From Lyophyllum atratum (lineage: Eukaryota > Basidiomycota > Agaricomycetes > Agaricales > Lyophyllaceae): a stretch of 64,000 nucleotides of DNA. Positions within the stretch are counted from its first letter, which is position 1. Every line of letters begins with the position of its first letter. This document shows positions 57,101-64,000 of the stretch, piece by piece. The stretch covers positions 1,116,001-1,180,000 of the forward strand of contig JACGCN010000003.1 in assembly GCA_014905825.1 (NCBI GenBank), given 5' to 3'. The notes under the pieces are model-generated. The model worked only from the letters and a program-made list of their open reading frames with translations, did no database searches and was not told the DNA's origin. The position numbers and the translations under genes were made by a program.

Positions 57101-58476
57101 GGAATATCGTGAAACGCAAGGCGCGTTTGGTGGCGAAGGGGTATACACAGGTGTATGGGGAGGACTTTGACGAGACCTACGCGTCTGTAGTGCGTCTCGA
57201 GTCGTTGCGGATGTGCGCGGCCATTGCAGCGCAGGAGGGACGCCACATCTGGCAGGTGGACTTCGTATCGGCGTATCTCAACAGCGTCCTGGAGCACGTT
57301 GTGTACATGCGGGTGCCGCCAGGGCTTCCTGGTGGGGAGGGAAACGTGTGTCTTCTCCAGAAATCCCTGTACGGCATGATGCAGGGCGGTTATGACTGGT
57401 GGCATACGCTGGACCGCGCTTACTCAGGCATCGGATACAAACCCTCGCGCGCAGACAGTTGCGTCCGGTCCAAACTCGTAAAAGGGGAACACACGATTAC
57501 GTGCACCTTCACCGATGATATATTCGGCGTGAACACTACTACTGGAGGAGGAGAAGAGGCGAAGAGGGAGCTAGCTAAGTGCTATGAGGTGAAGGATTTG
57601 GGGGAGCCGAAGTACATTCTGGGAATGCGCATCGAGAGGGATGCAAATACGGGTGCGATCTCCTTATCACAGCGCGCTTACCTCGAGCGCGTCCTACAGC
57701 GTTTCGGTATGGCTGAAGCGAACCCTCACCCCACTCCACTTCCAACCGGCATCCACCTCGACTCATCCCTATCACCTCGCACCGACGCTGATCGCCAATA
57801 TATGAAGGACAAACCTTACCGCGAACTCTTGGGGTCCCTCATGTGGGCCCAGGTTGCCACCCGTCCCGACATATCATTTGCCGTGGGACTCCTCGCCCGA
57901 TTTCAATCCAACCCAGGACCAGCGCACTGGCGCGCCATGCTCCATATCCTTGGATACATCAAGGGGACCCTCGACTATCGTATCACATATCGGAGTACCG
58001 AGGGTGGTCTCAAGCCTACCGGATTCGTTGACGCAGATTACGCGGGAGACTATGATACTCGGCGCTCGACGAGCGGCTATGTGTTCATGATGGCCGGTGG
58101 ACCTGTCTCATGGAGCTCGCATCGCCAGCCTACAGTAGCGCTGTCCACTACGGAGGCCGAGTATATGGCACTGACACGCAGCGCGCAGAACGCACTTTGG
58201 ATGCACAACTCCCTCGTCGAGATCGACCTTGCACAGGAACTCCCCGCCACAGTCTACTGCGACAACACCTCGGCCATTGCTCTCACCAAATCCACGAAGG
58301 GTCATACTCGCGCAAAACATATCGACATCCGTTACCATTATATTCGCGAGCGTGTACAAGATGGCGACCTCGAAGTCATTCATATCCCCTCCTCCGAGAA
58401 CATCGCCGACATCTTCACAAAGCCTCTCCCACGTGTGGTTCACGAGCATATGGTCGACCTGCTCCACCTCAAGTAG
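54169..58476 (+). CDS. Copia polyprotein (Gag-PR-IN-RT-RNase H)
   Basis: A single 1435-aa frame has the Ty1/copia order, with integrase before reverse transcriptase. Gag includes a CCHC-like knuckle (CVNTNCGRTGHTIDNC, about 236-251). The aspartic protease motif is YADSGASDH (about 351-359). The integrase zinc domain starts at HRRFGHAG and ends CDDCIYGKH. The catalytic triad is visible in HIDLWGP, RIDAGREW and NGLAERSIR. RT motifs include RLVAKGYTQ, WQVDFVSAYLN and CTFTDDIFG, where TDD replaces the usual VDD. RNase H ends with STTEAEYMAL and HIDIRYHYIRE. No stop or frameshift is present, so it may be active. Confidence 0.95.
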   Translation: MSTKPVTTPIFPLNEQFDGQNFVAYKRRIILAARAAGARGYLDKIPSPIPKPPPLSPSALPPEPTDWLSTTPSPNEWEVRDAWVLALISFNIPNPVGLGVKTDGTAAEAWQSLVDLYGSTCELAATAAEKVLRTTSYTEGADFPAHVADLRTKWNTAVEKGAEIDDKGFRAIVIGSLPKSWNIVISTLHTTETSAAAIAGLMLHWLLETKDSPPAGPATTALQAKVSKKSDKSDLVCVNTNCGRTGHTIDNCYWKGGGKEGQFPANFRKRGATPQTPTTPVAAVANTNATPTSTPSATTHNTSRVTYALSAATNTQTLSQYSPAAFFELADGYLSEKSTVMIASTEEVPTYADSGASDHCFIDRAAFSEYQAFIIPRQGQPADKGGAFRIVGQGTVKRVVVVNGAESELIFKSALHTPDLAANLISIAKFDAAGFTVTFAAGKATFKDPAGRVFMVGEGKEGMYRLNFTTAQARAMVARSLDVPVDLDVWHRRFGHAGVTGLKNLAKKKLVDGLNIKGDMTIPGLCDDCIYGKHASRPYDGEVVPEKEANDRCHIDLWGPATVASLGGAWYMMLVVDGGTSRMRSFYLSRKDATTTLSAFKTYHTESERQTGRKLLRCRIDAGREWINALWFEYCGEHGIILEISTPYAHPQNGLAERSIRTIIEAVRCMLTDSGLAKYLWAEAGSTAVTLRNLIPSSRHPDAVPEEAWTKKRQGVTHLRPFGCTAFAKVPEELVASKLDPRSIKYVMVGYSDSGYKLFDRGTRSIITSRDVIFEEGLGHRTITFHSGDDDDLLSSTTPPVDPNTPGIIPPKQPVAPRVRDTDGPLHQPRTLPFPTLPTPQHPDDLPLAIRRPRRNAAPTPAIVAMRDSEATEDAARAAGEAWAHDEPLEPRAFLAGDMHAFLASLDSAASDLSESYLPKHYGEAIRRRDLWQEPMETELEVLKKREVFRLVPESSVPAGKKIIGCMWVYAHKFDADGNIVKRKARLVAKGYTQVYGEDFDETYASVVRLESLRMCAAIAAQEGRHIWQVDFVSAYLNSVLEHVVYMRVPPGLPGGEGNVCLLQKSLYGMMQGGYDWWHTLDRAYSGIGYKPSRADSCVRSKLVKGEHTITCTFTDDIFGVNTTTGGGEEAKRELAKCYEVKDLGEPKYILGMRIERDANTGAISLSQRAYLERVLQRFGMAEANPHPTPLPTGIHLDSSLSPRTDADRQYMKDKPYRELLGSLMWAQVATRPDISFAVGLLARFQSNPGPAHWRAMLHILGYIKGTLDYRITYRSTEGGLKPTGFVDADYAGDYDTRRSTSGYVFMMAGGPVSWSSHRQPTVALSTTEAEYMALTRSAQNALWMHNSLVEIDLAQELPATVYCDNTSAIALTKSTKGHTRAKHIDIRYHYIRERVQDGDLEVIHIPSSENIADIFTKPLPRVVHEHMVDLLHLK

Positions 58477-58490
58477 CGCTCTGGACGTCC

Positions 58491-58497
58491 GGGGGAG
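58491..58497 (+). other. Polypurine tract of the copia element
   Basis: GGGGGAG lies immediately 5' of the 3' LTR, the expected site for plus-strand priming. Confidence 0.75.
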
Positions 58498-58911
58498 TGT
58501 TGGGATCTGGACTTGCCAAAGCCCATATTCGGTCATCTCAGATACGTCTCACTTATTATTTCCTTATTTGGTCACGGTCTCTATATTTAGTTCTCGCCTA
58601 TTCTATACGCCTCGATGCCGTGCATCGAGACCACCTTTCAATTCAGTAGTGCCGGCGCTTATTTACCAGTCTTTATATGAACTCTATTCTTTTCGTGTAC
58701 ATACTCGACGTACCTACACAGCGAACCCTTAGTCGTCTTTACACTTCGTGTCTGAAGACTAAGGGTGAGCAACTTTACTTTACCACTAGTTTATTCACCT
58801 TACTGATTGACCTCGTAGTTAACTTACTCTGTGATATTCTACAGGTCAATATAGTCGTCTTTACACTTCGTGTCTGAAGACTAAGGTTAACTTACTCTGT
58901 GATATTCTACA
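58498..58911 (+). repeat. 3' LTR of the copia element
   Basis: Same length and, by eye, same sequence as the 5' LTR. It ends directly before the right CTTTT target duplication. Confidence 0.95.
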
Positions 58912-58916
58912 CTTTT
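58912..58916 (+). repeat. Right target-site duplication of the copia element
   Basis: CTTTT matches 53667-53671 and marks the junction back to the Ngaro-like RT. Confidence 0.9.
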
Positions 58917-60630
58917 GATATGGCTTTGAAAGTTGCAGCTGCGGTGAGTGTTTCTCCATCTCCTCCTTCTGCCTTCTTCTCTCTCTTCGCTTGTTTTCGC
59001 TTCCTTGCTCTCCTAACTCCCTACTCCCTACTCCCACTCTCTACTCCTACTCCCTACTCCCACTCCCTACTCCTACTCCCTACTCCCACTCCCTACTCCC
59101 TACTCCCACTCCCTACTCCCACTCCCTACTCCTTCTCCCTACTCCCTCTCCCTACTTCCCACTCCCTCTCCCTACTCCTTATTCTCCACTCCCTACTCCC
59201 ACTCCCTACTCCTTACTCTCTACTCCCACTCCCTGCTTCCCCTCCCCCTTCCCACTGATACTGCTTTCTCTTCACTCACTACTTCCTCCCGTCTCTTGCA
59301 TGCTCCTGTTTCATCCCTCACCCTCATTCTCATCTTTCGCATTCTCACATTCTCACACTTCCACTCCTTAAGGTCGCCGACGCTCCTCCTGGCACTCAGG
59401 GAATTGCTTTTGATATCAAAGCTTTCCATCGTACTTGTCCCGCTCTTCCCAATCACAAGCCGTACCTCGTCGCTTCCTTTGAGGGCGGATTCTACATTGA
59501 TCACGTCCATCCGTTCGGAGCTCGTCCGGCCAGTAGCAATGCTGGACAGATTGGTAACGCACTTGTCGATATTTGGCAGGCGGAATCTCGAGCGGAAAAC
59601 CGCCTGTTCAAGTATGAGGACGACATCCAGAATTTCCGTTATCCTAACCCACTCGGCCGCTTCTCAGACGGCGTATTCTCATACTCCCACAACCACGAGA
59701 CTTCTATGGCCCTCGTAGAGGTCTTGAATATTCCTTGGCATCCAGAGAAGACGGGGACGAGATTCCTCTCAACCACAACTTTTATTGGTTTTGAATGGGA
59801 TCTGACACTCCACAGGGTCTCATTACCCGAGAAGAAAAGAGTGAAGTATCTCCATCGCGTCGTTTCGATGCTCTCAGCTGATTTCAAGGGGGAGCGTTTC
59901 ACGCTCCGCGAGATCCAGCAAATCCACGGCACTCTTGTGCATGTCTGCTTTGTATTCCCAGAGGGTTCTTCCCACCTCCCTGTACTCTCGAACTTCATGT
60001 CGGGTTCGTACATGATCCATTTCGTATTCTCTACTCTCATCTCCCTCCTCAGGTTTTCATGACAACGCCTTTGTCAAGCACAGTCTCTCTAACTCCTTCC
60101 TCGACACGCTTTATTGGTGGCAGAAGCGTCTGGAAGATCATACCGCGTTTCGCAAACTGCGGCCTCTCAGCCCAGTCCATGACTTCAAGGTGTACGTCGA
60201 CGCATCCACCTCCTGGGGCATTGGTATTATTATCGGCCCGTACTGGCATGCATTTCAACTCGCTCCGGACTGGAAGCGTCCCGGGCGTGACATCTGCTGG
60301 CTGGAGACTCTTGCGATCGAACTCGCATTCCTTTTCTTGAAACAGCTGGGGTTCCACGAACAACGCGTTGTGGTTTACTCCGATAACAATGGCGCAATTG
60401 GTGCGCACATCAAGAGTCGTAGCCGGAACATCGCTATCAACCTTAGCGTGCGTCGGTCTTATTCCGTTCTAGCTGAGGCTCTCATCCATCCCGAATTCCT
60501 GTATATTGAATCTGCTCTCAATCCTGCTGACCCGATCTCGCGTGGAGACTCGGGTTCTCCTCTTCTCGAACTTCTTCCGCGGTTTTTTAACATTCCGCAT
60601 GAACTCATCTATATTTTCATTGATGAGTGA
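58917..60630 (+). pseudogene. 3' part of the Ngaro-like RT/RNase H gene (two introns)
   Basis: The RT frame continues from 53671 at GAT 58917. Likely exons are 58917-58943, 59373-60003 and 60053-60630. The first intron is 429 nt and holds a CT-rich tandem repeat; the second is 49 nt. RT motifs include AFDIKAFHRTCP, PFGARPASSNAGQIGNALV and the catalytic FKYEDDIQNF. RNase H follows with KVYVDASTSWGIG, LETLAIELAFLFLKQLG, VVYSDNNGAIGAH and NPADPISRGD. Phases agree across all junctions. The product is broken in this copy by the nested copia element, so expression would yield only the 3' part. Confidence 0.85.
59020..59245 (+). repeat. CT-rich minisatellite (CTCCCTACTCCCA-type) in the RT intron
   Basis: Tandem variations of CTCCCTACTCC and ACTCCCTACTCCC fill this stretch. 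It lies entirely within the proposed 429-nt intron and would encode only Ser/Pro/Leu/Thr repeats in any frame. Confidence 0.85.
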
Positions 60631-62035
60631 CAACAGTACTAGGCACACGGCTTCATGTGAAGTCGTTGACTTGGGTTTTGGGGTGTTTATTATGGATCCT
60701 CCCCTTCCACGCAGACCCGGGTCAGAAACCCCCTCCTCGATCCTATCCGATTCTCCGCCTGCTTATTCCGACCTCAATTTCTGTTCCATCCTACCATCTT
60801 CCGACGCCTCTGAAAATTTAGCCTCTATTCGTACTACAGCCGCTCAATCTCTACCTTCCCGTTCACCCCGTAAACCCCTTCCTGCTAACCGCTGGATCGA
60901 CTCTGTGTTTCGCCCACTCGTTCCAGCTGACCGCCGAGTCCTGCTTTGGACAACTCCCCATTCTGAACATGCTCAACTCTCACTTGACTCGTCTATTTCC
61001 CCTCGCCTCCAACGTAAAATCTTCGAGAATCTCCTGCTAGCAACTTCTGACAGCACTCGTCAATCATATGGTGCGGGTTTGTTACGGTTCACACAGTTCT
61101 GTGATAGGGAGGAAATTACAGAAAATCTCCGGATGCCCGCGTCCACCATCCTGCTGTCCGCTTTCATCGCTGATTCGATTGGGAAGTGTACAGGTGATTG
61201 TATTCGCAACTGGCTTAACGGCCTTCGTTTGTGGCACTTATATAACCGGGCGGATTGGCATGGCCGCGATTGGTGGATTACTTCACTCCAGAAGTCTGCA
61301 GATATCCAAGGTGTGCCTTTCAAACGTCCCCCTCGTGGCCCTATTACCAGAGACCACCTTCGTCACCTACATTCCGAGCTCGATCTTGCGGTCCCTGCCC
61401 ACGCCGCAATTTGGGCGGCGGGCCTTACAGCATTTTGGGGCTGCCGTCGACTTGGTGAACTCCTCCTCCGTTCTCGGTCGTCTTTCTTGCCCGCACGGAA
61501 TGTTACTCGCCAGGCAAATTTCTCCCACTCAATTGTCAATAACCATCATGTTATTTCATTCCACCTACCTTGGACGAAGACGACCGGCATTCGCGGGGGT
61601 GACTGCATTCTGACTTCCACTGACGACATCCTCTGCCCCGTCACGGCCATACTGCATCATCTATCACTGAGCAACATCACAGACTCCAACGCTCCCCTCT
61701 TCGCTTTCTGCGAAGGTGATTCCTGGTCACCATTGACGCGCGATCACTTCCTGAAAGTCACGGGCGACATCTATCGCTCGGCGAGTTTGGACGCAGTATT
61801 TGGTCACAGCTATCGTATTGGTGGTTCTCTCATGCTACTCACCTTGGGTGTCGCACCGGAGATCATTATGAAGATTGGGGGTTGGACTTCCCTCTGCTTC
61901 TTGATTTATTGGCGCCGCCTCGAACTGGTTATCCCAGCGGCCATCACACGTGCATGGGCCGCTCGCCAGCGAGAGTTCGCTCAACGTCACCGTATTCCAA
62001 ATGGCGAGGATGACCTCCTTTTCGATTTGAATTGA
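60623..62035 (+). CDS. Tyrosine recombinase of the Ngaro-like element
   Basis: This is the integrating enzyme of the element, of the DIRS/Ngaro type. The 470-aa frame starts at ATG 60623, overlapping the RNase H stop (ATGAGTGA). An N-terminal Pro/Ser-rich stretch precedes a helical core-binding part (ENLLLATSDSTRQSYGAGLL). The catalytic part shows the first Arg in WGCRRLGELLLRSR, the HxxR box in GHSYRIGG (His395, Arg398), then GGW, and a nucleophile candidate Tyr429 in FLIYWRRLE. All expected residues are present and the frame is open, so the enzyme itself is intact. Confidence 0.9.
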   Translation: MSDNSTRHTASCEVVDLGFGVFIMDPPLPRRPGSETPSSILSDSPPAYSDLNFCSILPSSDASENLASIRTTAAQSLPSRSPRKPLPANRWIDSVFRPLVPADRRVLLWTTPHSEHAQLSLDSSISPRLQRKIFENLLLATSDSTRQSYGAGLLRFTQFCDREEITENLRMPASTILLSAFIADSIGKCTGDCIRNWLNGLRLWHLYNRADWHGRDWWITSLQKSADIQGVPFKRPPRGPITRDHLRHLHSELDLAVPAHAAIWAAGLTAFWGCRRLGELLLRSRSSFLPARNVTRQANFSHSIVNNHHVISFHLPWTKTTGIRGGDCILTSTDDILCPVTAILHHLSLSNITDSNAPLFAFCEGDSWSPLTRDHFLKVTGDIYRSASLDAVFGHSYRIGGSLMLLTLGVAPEIIMKIGGWTSLCFLIYWRRLELVIPAAITRAWAARQREFAQRHRIPNGEDDLLFDLN

Positions 62036-62110
62036 GTGCGTTAACCCTCTGCCTCTCCCACGCTTCCCTTCTAACCTGCTTTAGTTCGGACTTTCAGCAG
62101 ATCTTGTATT

Positions 62111-62210
62111 ACATTTCATCCTACCCTCATGACAATTCCTTCTTACTGTACCTTCCTTGCCTATTTCATCTTACCCTCATGACAATCCTTCCTTACTATG
62201 CCTCACCTGC
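62111..62210 (+). repeat. Two 50-nt imperfect tandem units downstream of the recombinase gene
   Basis: Units 62111-62160 and 62161-62210 share ATTTCATC.TACCCTCATG and the following ACAAT..CTTCTTACT-type block with a few changes. They lie in the non-coding part between the recombinase gene and B1. Confidence 0.75.
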
Positions 62211-62395
62211 ACTTATCATACTTCCCTTGACAACTTGACAATCTTCCTACCTACAGACATTTATCCCTGGACATATTTGTTTCTACAGACATTGGTGCTT
62301 CGAACAATTTGTATATCTTTTGTGTGTGTAACGTATTTGTTGCCTCCCATAGCTTGTTGGGAACGTTCGACCGACGGTTGAGCTATGCTCTGCGT

Positions 62396-62581
62396 GGGTA
62401 GTCGTTAGTCTCACCTCTTAGGGACTCAGGCCTACTTGCGTACGGAGATTCACCGGGAGCTTCTGCTCGCCTTGTCCACGGACTTGATTCGAAGGACCCC
62501 GGTCAATCTTCCCGGCACATTATACTTTACACTTATTTGTCTCCTCTGAGTATTCCAGACTGCGCACGCTCTGCGGACACG
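62396..62581 (+). repeat. Ngaro-like repeat B1
   Basis: This 186-bp sequence is repeated at 63070-63255. It starts GGGTAGTCGTTAGTC and ends CTGCGGACACG. Confidence 0.93.
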
Positions 62582-62596
62582 AGAGCGTCTGCCTTA

Positions 62597-62763
62597 TTGT
62601 GAGCTGGGGCTACGTGCGAAGCCGGCTAGCCCAAGTGGTAGATAAGGCAGAGCAATACACGAGATCTGCTTCCGCCAACTGGCTGACTCAGCATGATCCT
62701 AGTTGGCGGCGCGTGCGCGACTTTGAAGGCACTCTTCTCAGTCGCGCCATTCTAGCTCGTCGA
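62597..62763 (+). repeat. Ngaro-like repeat A2
   Basis: Copy of A1 (51484-51650) including both stem-loops (CCGCCAACT at 62672-62680 with AGTTGGCGG at 62701-62709). It lies 15 bp after B1. Confidence 0.93.
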
Positions 62764-62908
62764 CCCACCCACCCTCCTCTCGACGTTCTTGCATGTCAAC
62801 ATATTATGTCATTTCTTAAAGCTTATTCGGGCTAAGTGTAGCGAACTTCGAACTTGCCCTGATGTTGGCAGACATTGACTATTTTTTGTTCCCATCAATT
62901 TAAAAGCA

Positions 62909-62956
62909 AGTGCTTTTTCCTGCGGCGACGCACGTTTCGCCGCAGAAAAAAGCACT
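62909..62956 (+). other. Strong hairpin between A2 and B2
   Basis: The arms AGTGCTTTTTCCTGCGGCGA (62909-62928) and TCGCCGCAGAAAAAAGCACT (62937-62956) pair over 20 bp with one mismatch and an 8-nt loop. It is the strongest inverted repeat seen in the element. Confidence 0.9.
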
Positions 62957-63069
62957 CATGGAAATTTCACGTGACGGCACAATATCAATTGATGATGTCA
63001 TTGAATGAGGGGCAGATTGTGTCCATGTTGGACCAAAAACTGCCCTCATATTTAATTTGGTTTGAACGC

Positions 63070-63255
63070 GGGTAGTCGTTAGTCTCACCTCTTAGGGACT
63101 CAGGCCTACTTGCGTACGGAGATTCACCGGGAGCTTCTGCTCGCCTTGTCCACGGACTTGATTCGAAGGACCCCGGTCAATCTTCCCGGCACATTATACT
63201 TTACACTTATTTGTCTCCTCTGAGTATTCCAGACTGCGCACGCTCTGCGGACACG
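63070..63255 (+). repeat. Ngaro-like repeat B2 (right end)
   Basis: Copy of B1; its end at 63255 marks the right boundary of the element. Confidence 0.93.
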
Positions 63256-63630
63256 GCTTGAGTGAACCACTTCTGGCCATCACTGTCACAGGTCAGCCAG
63301 ATCCAGTAAGTTTGGACAGGATCCGTAGCTATAACCCGAGTCAGCCAAATATACACAAGTTGTTGCCACAATGGAGGTGGACGTCACTTGGTATTGCCTA
63401 AGATAATAATATACACTAGAGTCCAAATGTACACGAGTCGATCGGTAGAAATGATCTAGCATTATGGTGACCCAACATGATCCCCAAGAATCACTACTTG
63501 TAAGGTCGATGACAACTAATTTCACCAGAGGAACGGTGCGACCTGGAACCTTTCCCCCTTGGTTCCCACCATATAAAGGCCCGCCGCTGTAGCTGTAGCC
63601 TGATTGATCAATGATTGATGGACGAGGAGG
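63256..63630. other. Right flank of the retrotransposon, no supported gene
   Basis: A TATAAAGG motif at 63572-63579 faces the plus strand but no plus-strand gene follows. It may be chance. Confidence 0.4.
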
Positions 63631-64000
63631 TCAAGGGACCACGACCGGATGGACAGCCTGGCCTGGAAAGGCTGAGATAGCCTGCCAGTAGGTGGTGCCT
63701 GACAAAGTCAGGTTCTCCGCCCCAAAGTCCACATCGAGCGCGAAATGCTGTGCTCCTCTCAGCGCATTAATAAGATCGCCATACCGGTTGCCCATCAGGT
63801 TGAAGAGGTCTTGGACATCCCCGATGCTCCTGAGAAACGCTTGGGCCTGTTCGAAGCGCCCTGCCCACGTCTGAGTAGCCACAATCTCAGGAGACTTTGT
63901 GACTTCTAAACCATGGGGGACGGCGCTTCGTGTTGTGATATATGTGACGAGATCTCGCGCAGTATACAGACGGTCCTCCAAGTGCGCGCGGCGTTGCGAA
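63631..64000 (-). CDS. 3' part of an unrecognised gene, cut by the window edge
   Basis: A minus-strand frame stays open from the window end to the stop at 63631, giving at least 123 C-terminal residues. It reads LEDRLYTARDLVTYITTR near the visible start, then WAGRFEQAQAFLRSIGDV and LFNLMGNRYGDLINALRGA, and ends with a hydrophobic GQAVHPVVVP. The pattern is helical and evenly coding-like. I do not recognise the family, and the start lies outside the window. Confidence 0.55.
   Translation of the reverse strand, partial: SQRRAHLEDRLYTARDLVTYITTRSAVPHGLEVTKSPEIVATQTWAGRFEQAQAFLRSIGDVQDLFNLMGNRYGDLINALRGAQHFALDVDFGAENLTLSGTTYWQAISAFPGQAVHPVVVP

Larger units (their letters stand above)
53672..58911 (+). 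mobile_element. Complete Ty1/copia LTR retrotransposon nested in the Ngaro-like RT gene
   Basis: The 5240-bp element has two 414-bp LTRs (53672-54085 and 58498-58911) with TG...CA ends. By eye the LTRs are identical. It has a 5-bp target-site duplication CTTTT, a primer-binding site, a polypurine tract and one 1435-aa polyprotein frame without stops. It is therefore a very recent and potentially autonomous insertion. Confidence 0.96.
51484..63255 (+). mobile_element. Ngaro-like tyrosine-recombinase retrotransposon with split direct repeats
   Basis: The element has the arrangement A1 - gag - RT/RNase H - tyrosine recombinase - B1 - A2 - B2. A1 (51484-51650) equals A2 (62597-62763), and B1 (62396-62581) equals B2 (63070-63255). 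Both pairs look identical by eye. Split direct repeats with a tyrosine recombinase and no integrase are the hallmark of Ngaro-type members of the DIRS order. The reverse transcriptase is interrupted by a nested Ty1/copia element (53672-58911), so this copy cannot make the full enzyme. Without the insertion the element is about 6.5 kb. These elements integrate by recombination and leave no target duplication, so none was expected. Confidence 0.92.

Noticed and set aside
58899..59371. Long Ser/Pro/Leu/Thr repeat proteins from the CT-rich stretch
   Set aside because: They are artefacts of the minisatellite inside the RT intron; several frames are open simply because the repeat has no stop.
51484..62763. 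A1 and A2 as LTRs of a simple LTR retrotransposon
   Set aside because: The element has a tyrosine recombinase, no integrase outside the nested copia, and a second repeat pair B1/B2, which fits split direct repeats and not LTRs.

Overview
The window is fungal, almost certainly from an agaricomycete (mushroom-forming basidiomycete). Its genes are packed tightly and carry many introns of about 45-70 nt with GT/AG ends. The encoded set is typically fungal (Clr2, Mpe1, Vps5, Erg4, a sterol acyltransferase, Cox9), and the transposons belong to classes common in this group. Exon coordinates were worked out by hand from splice sites and reading phase. Every multi-exon model given adds up to a whole number of codons with one terminal stop. 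Gene names rest on recognising family motifs, not on a database search. No tRNA, rRNA or CRISPR array was found.

Layout. 0-7 kb: a possible 88-aa protein, then PP2A regulatory subunit B55 (-), cytochrome oxidase subunit COX9 (+) and an ER-type DnaJ protein (-). 7-17.5 kb: an accessory island holding a decayed copy of the 5' end of the F-box gene, an unrecognised 338-aa protein, an intact 12-exon transposase-like gene, a possible 143-aa protein, a 203-aa protein and an APH-type kinase. 17.6-39.9 kb: a conserved housekeeping block with an FBXO9/Hrt3-type F-box protein, a sterol O-acyltransferase, Clr2, a Kar9/GAS2-like cytoskeletal protein, TRAPPC12, ERG4, MPE1, VPS5 and a tail-anchored coiled-coil protein. 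41.6-49.3 kb: two GH18 chitinase-like paralogues of identical length (327 aa) on either side of a DHX33-type DEAH helicase. 49.7-50.8 kb: a secreted protein of unknown function. 51.5-63.3 kb: a tyrosine-recombinase retrotransposon of the Ngaro type with split direct repeats (A1 ... B1-A2-B2). A complete Ty1/copia element with identical 414-bp LTRs and a 5-bp target-site duplication sits inside its reverse transcriptase. 63.6 kb to the end: the 3' part of an unrecognised minus-strand gene that runs off the window.

How the genes relate. Housekeeping genes mostly form divergent or convergent pairs with very short spacers. ERG4 and MPE1 start codons are 113 bp apart, and COX9 and the DnaJ gene end 97 bp apart. 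ERG4 (last step of ergosterol synthesis) and the sterol acyltransferase (sterol-ester storage) are both here but not adjacent. TRAPPC12, VPS5 and the tail-anchored protein are or may be linked to membrane traffic. The unusual biology lies in the mobile elements, the 10-kb island bounded by two F-box 5' sequences, and the intron differences between the GH18 paralogues.
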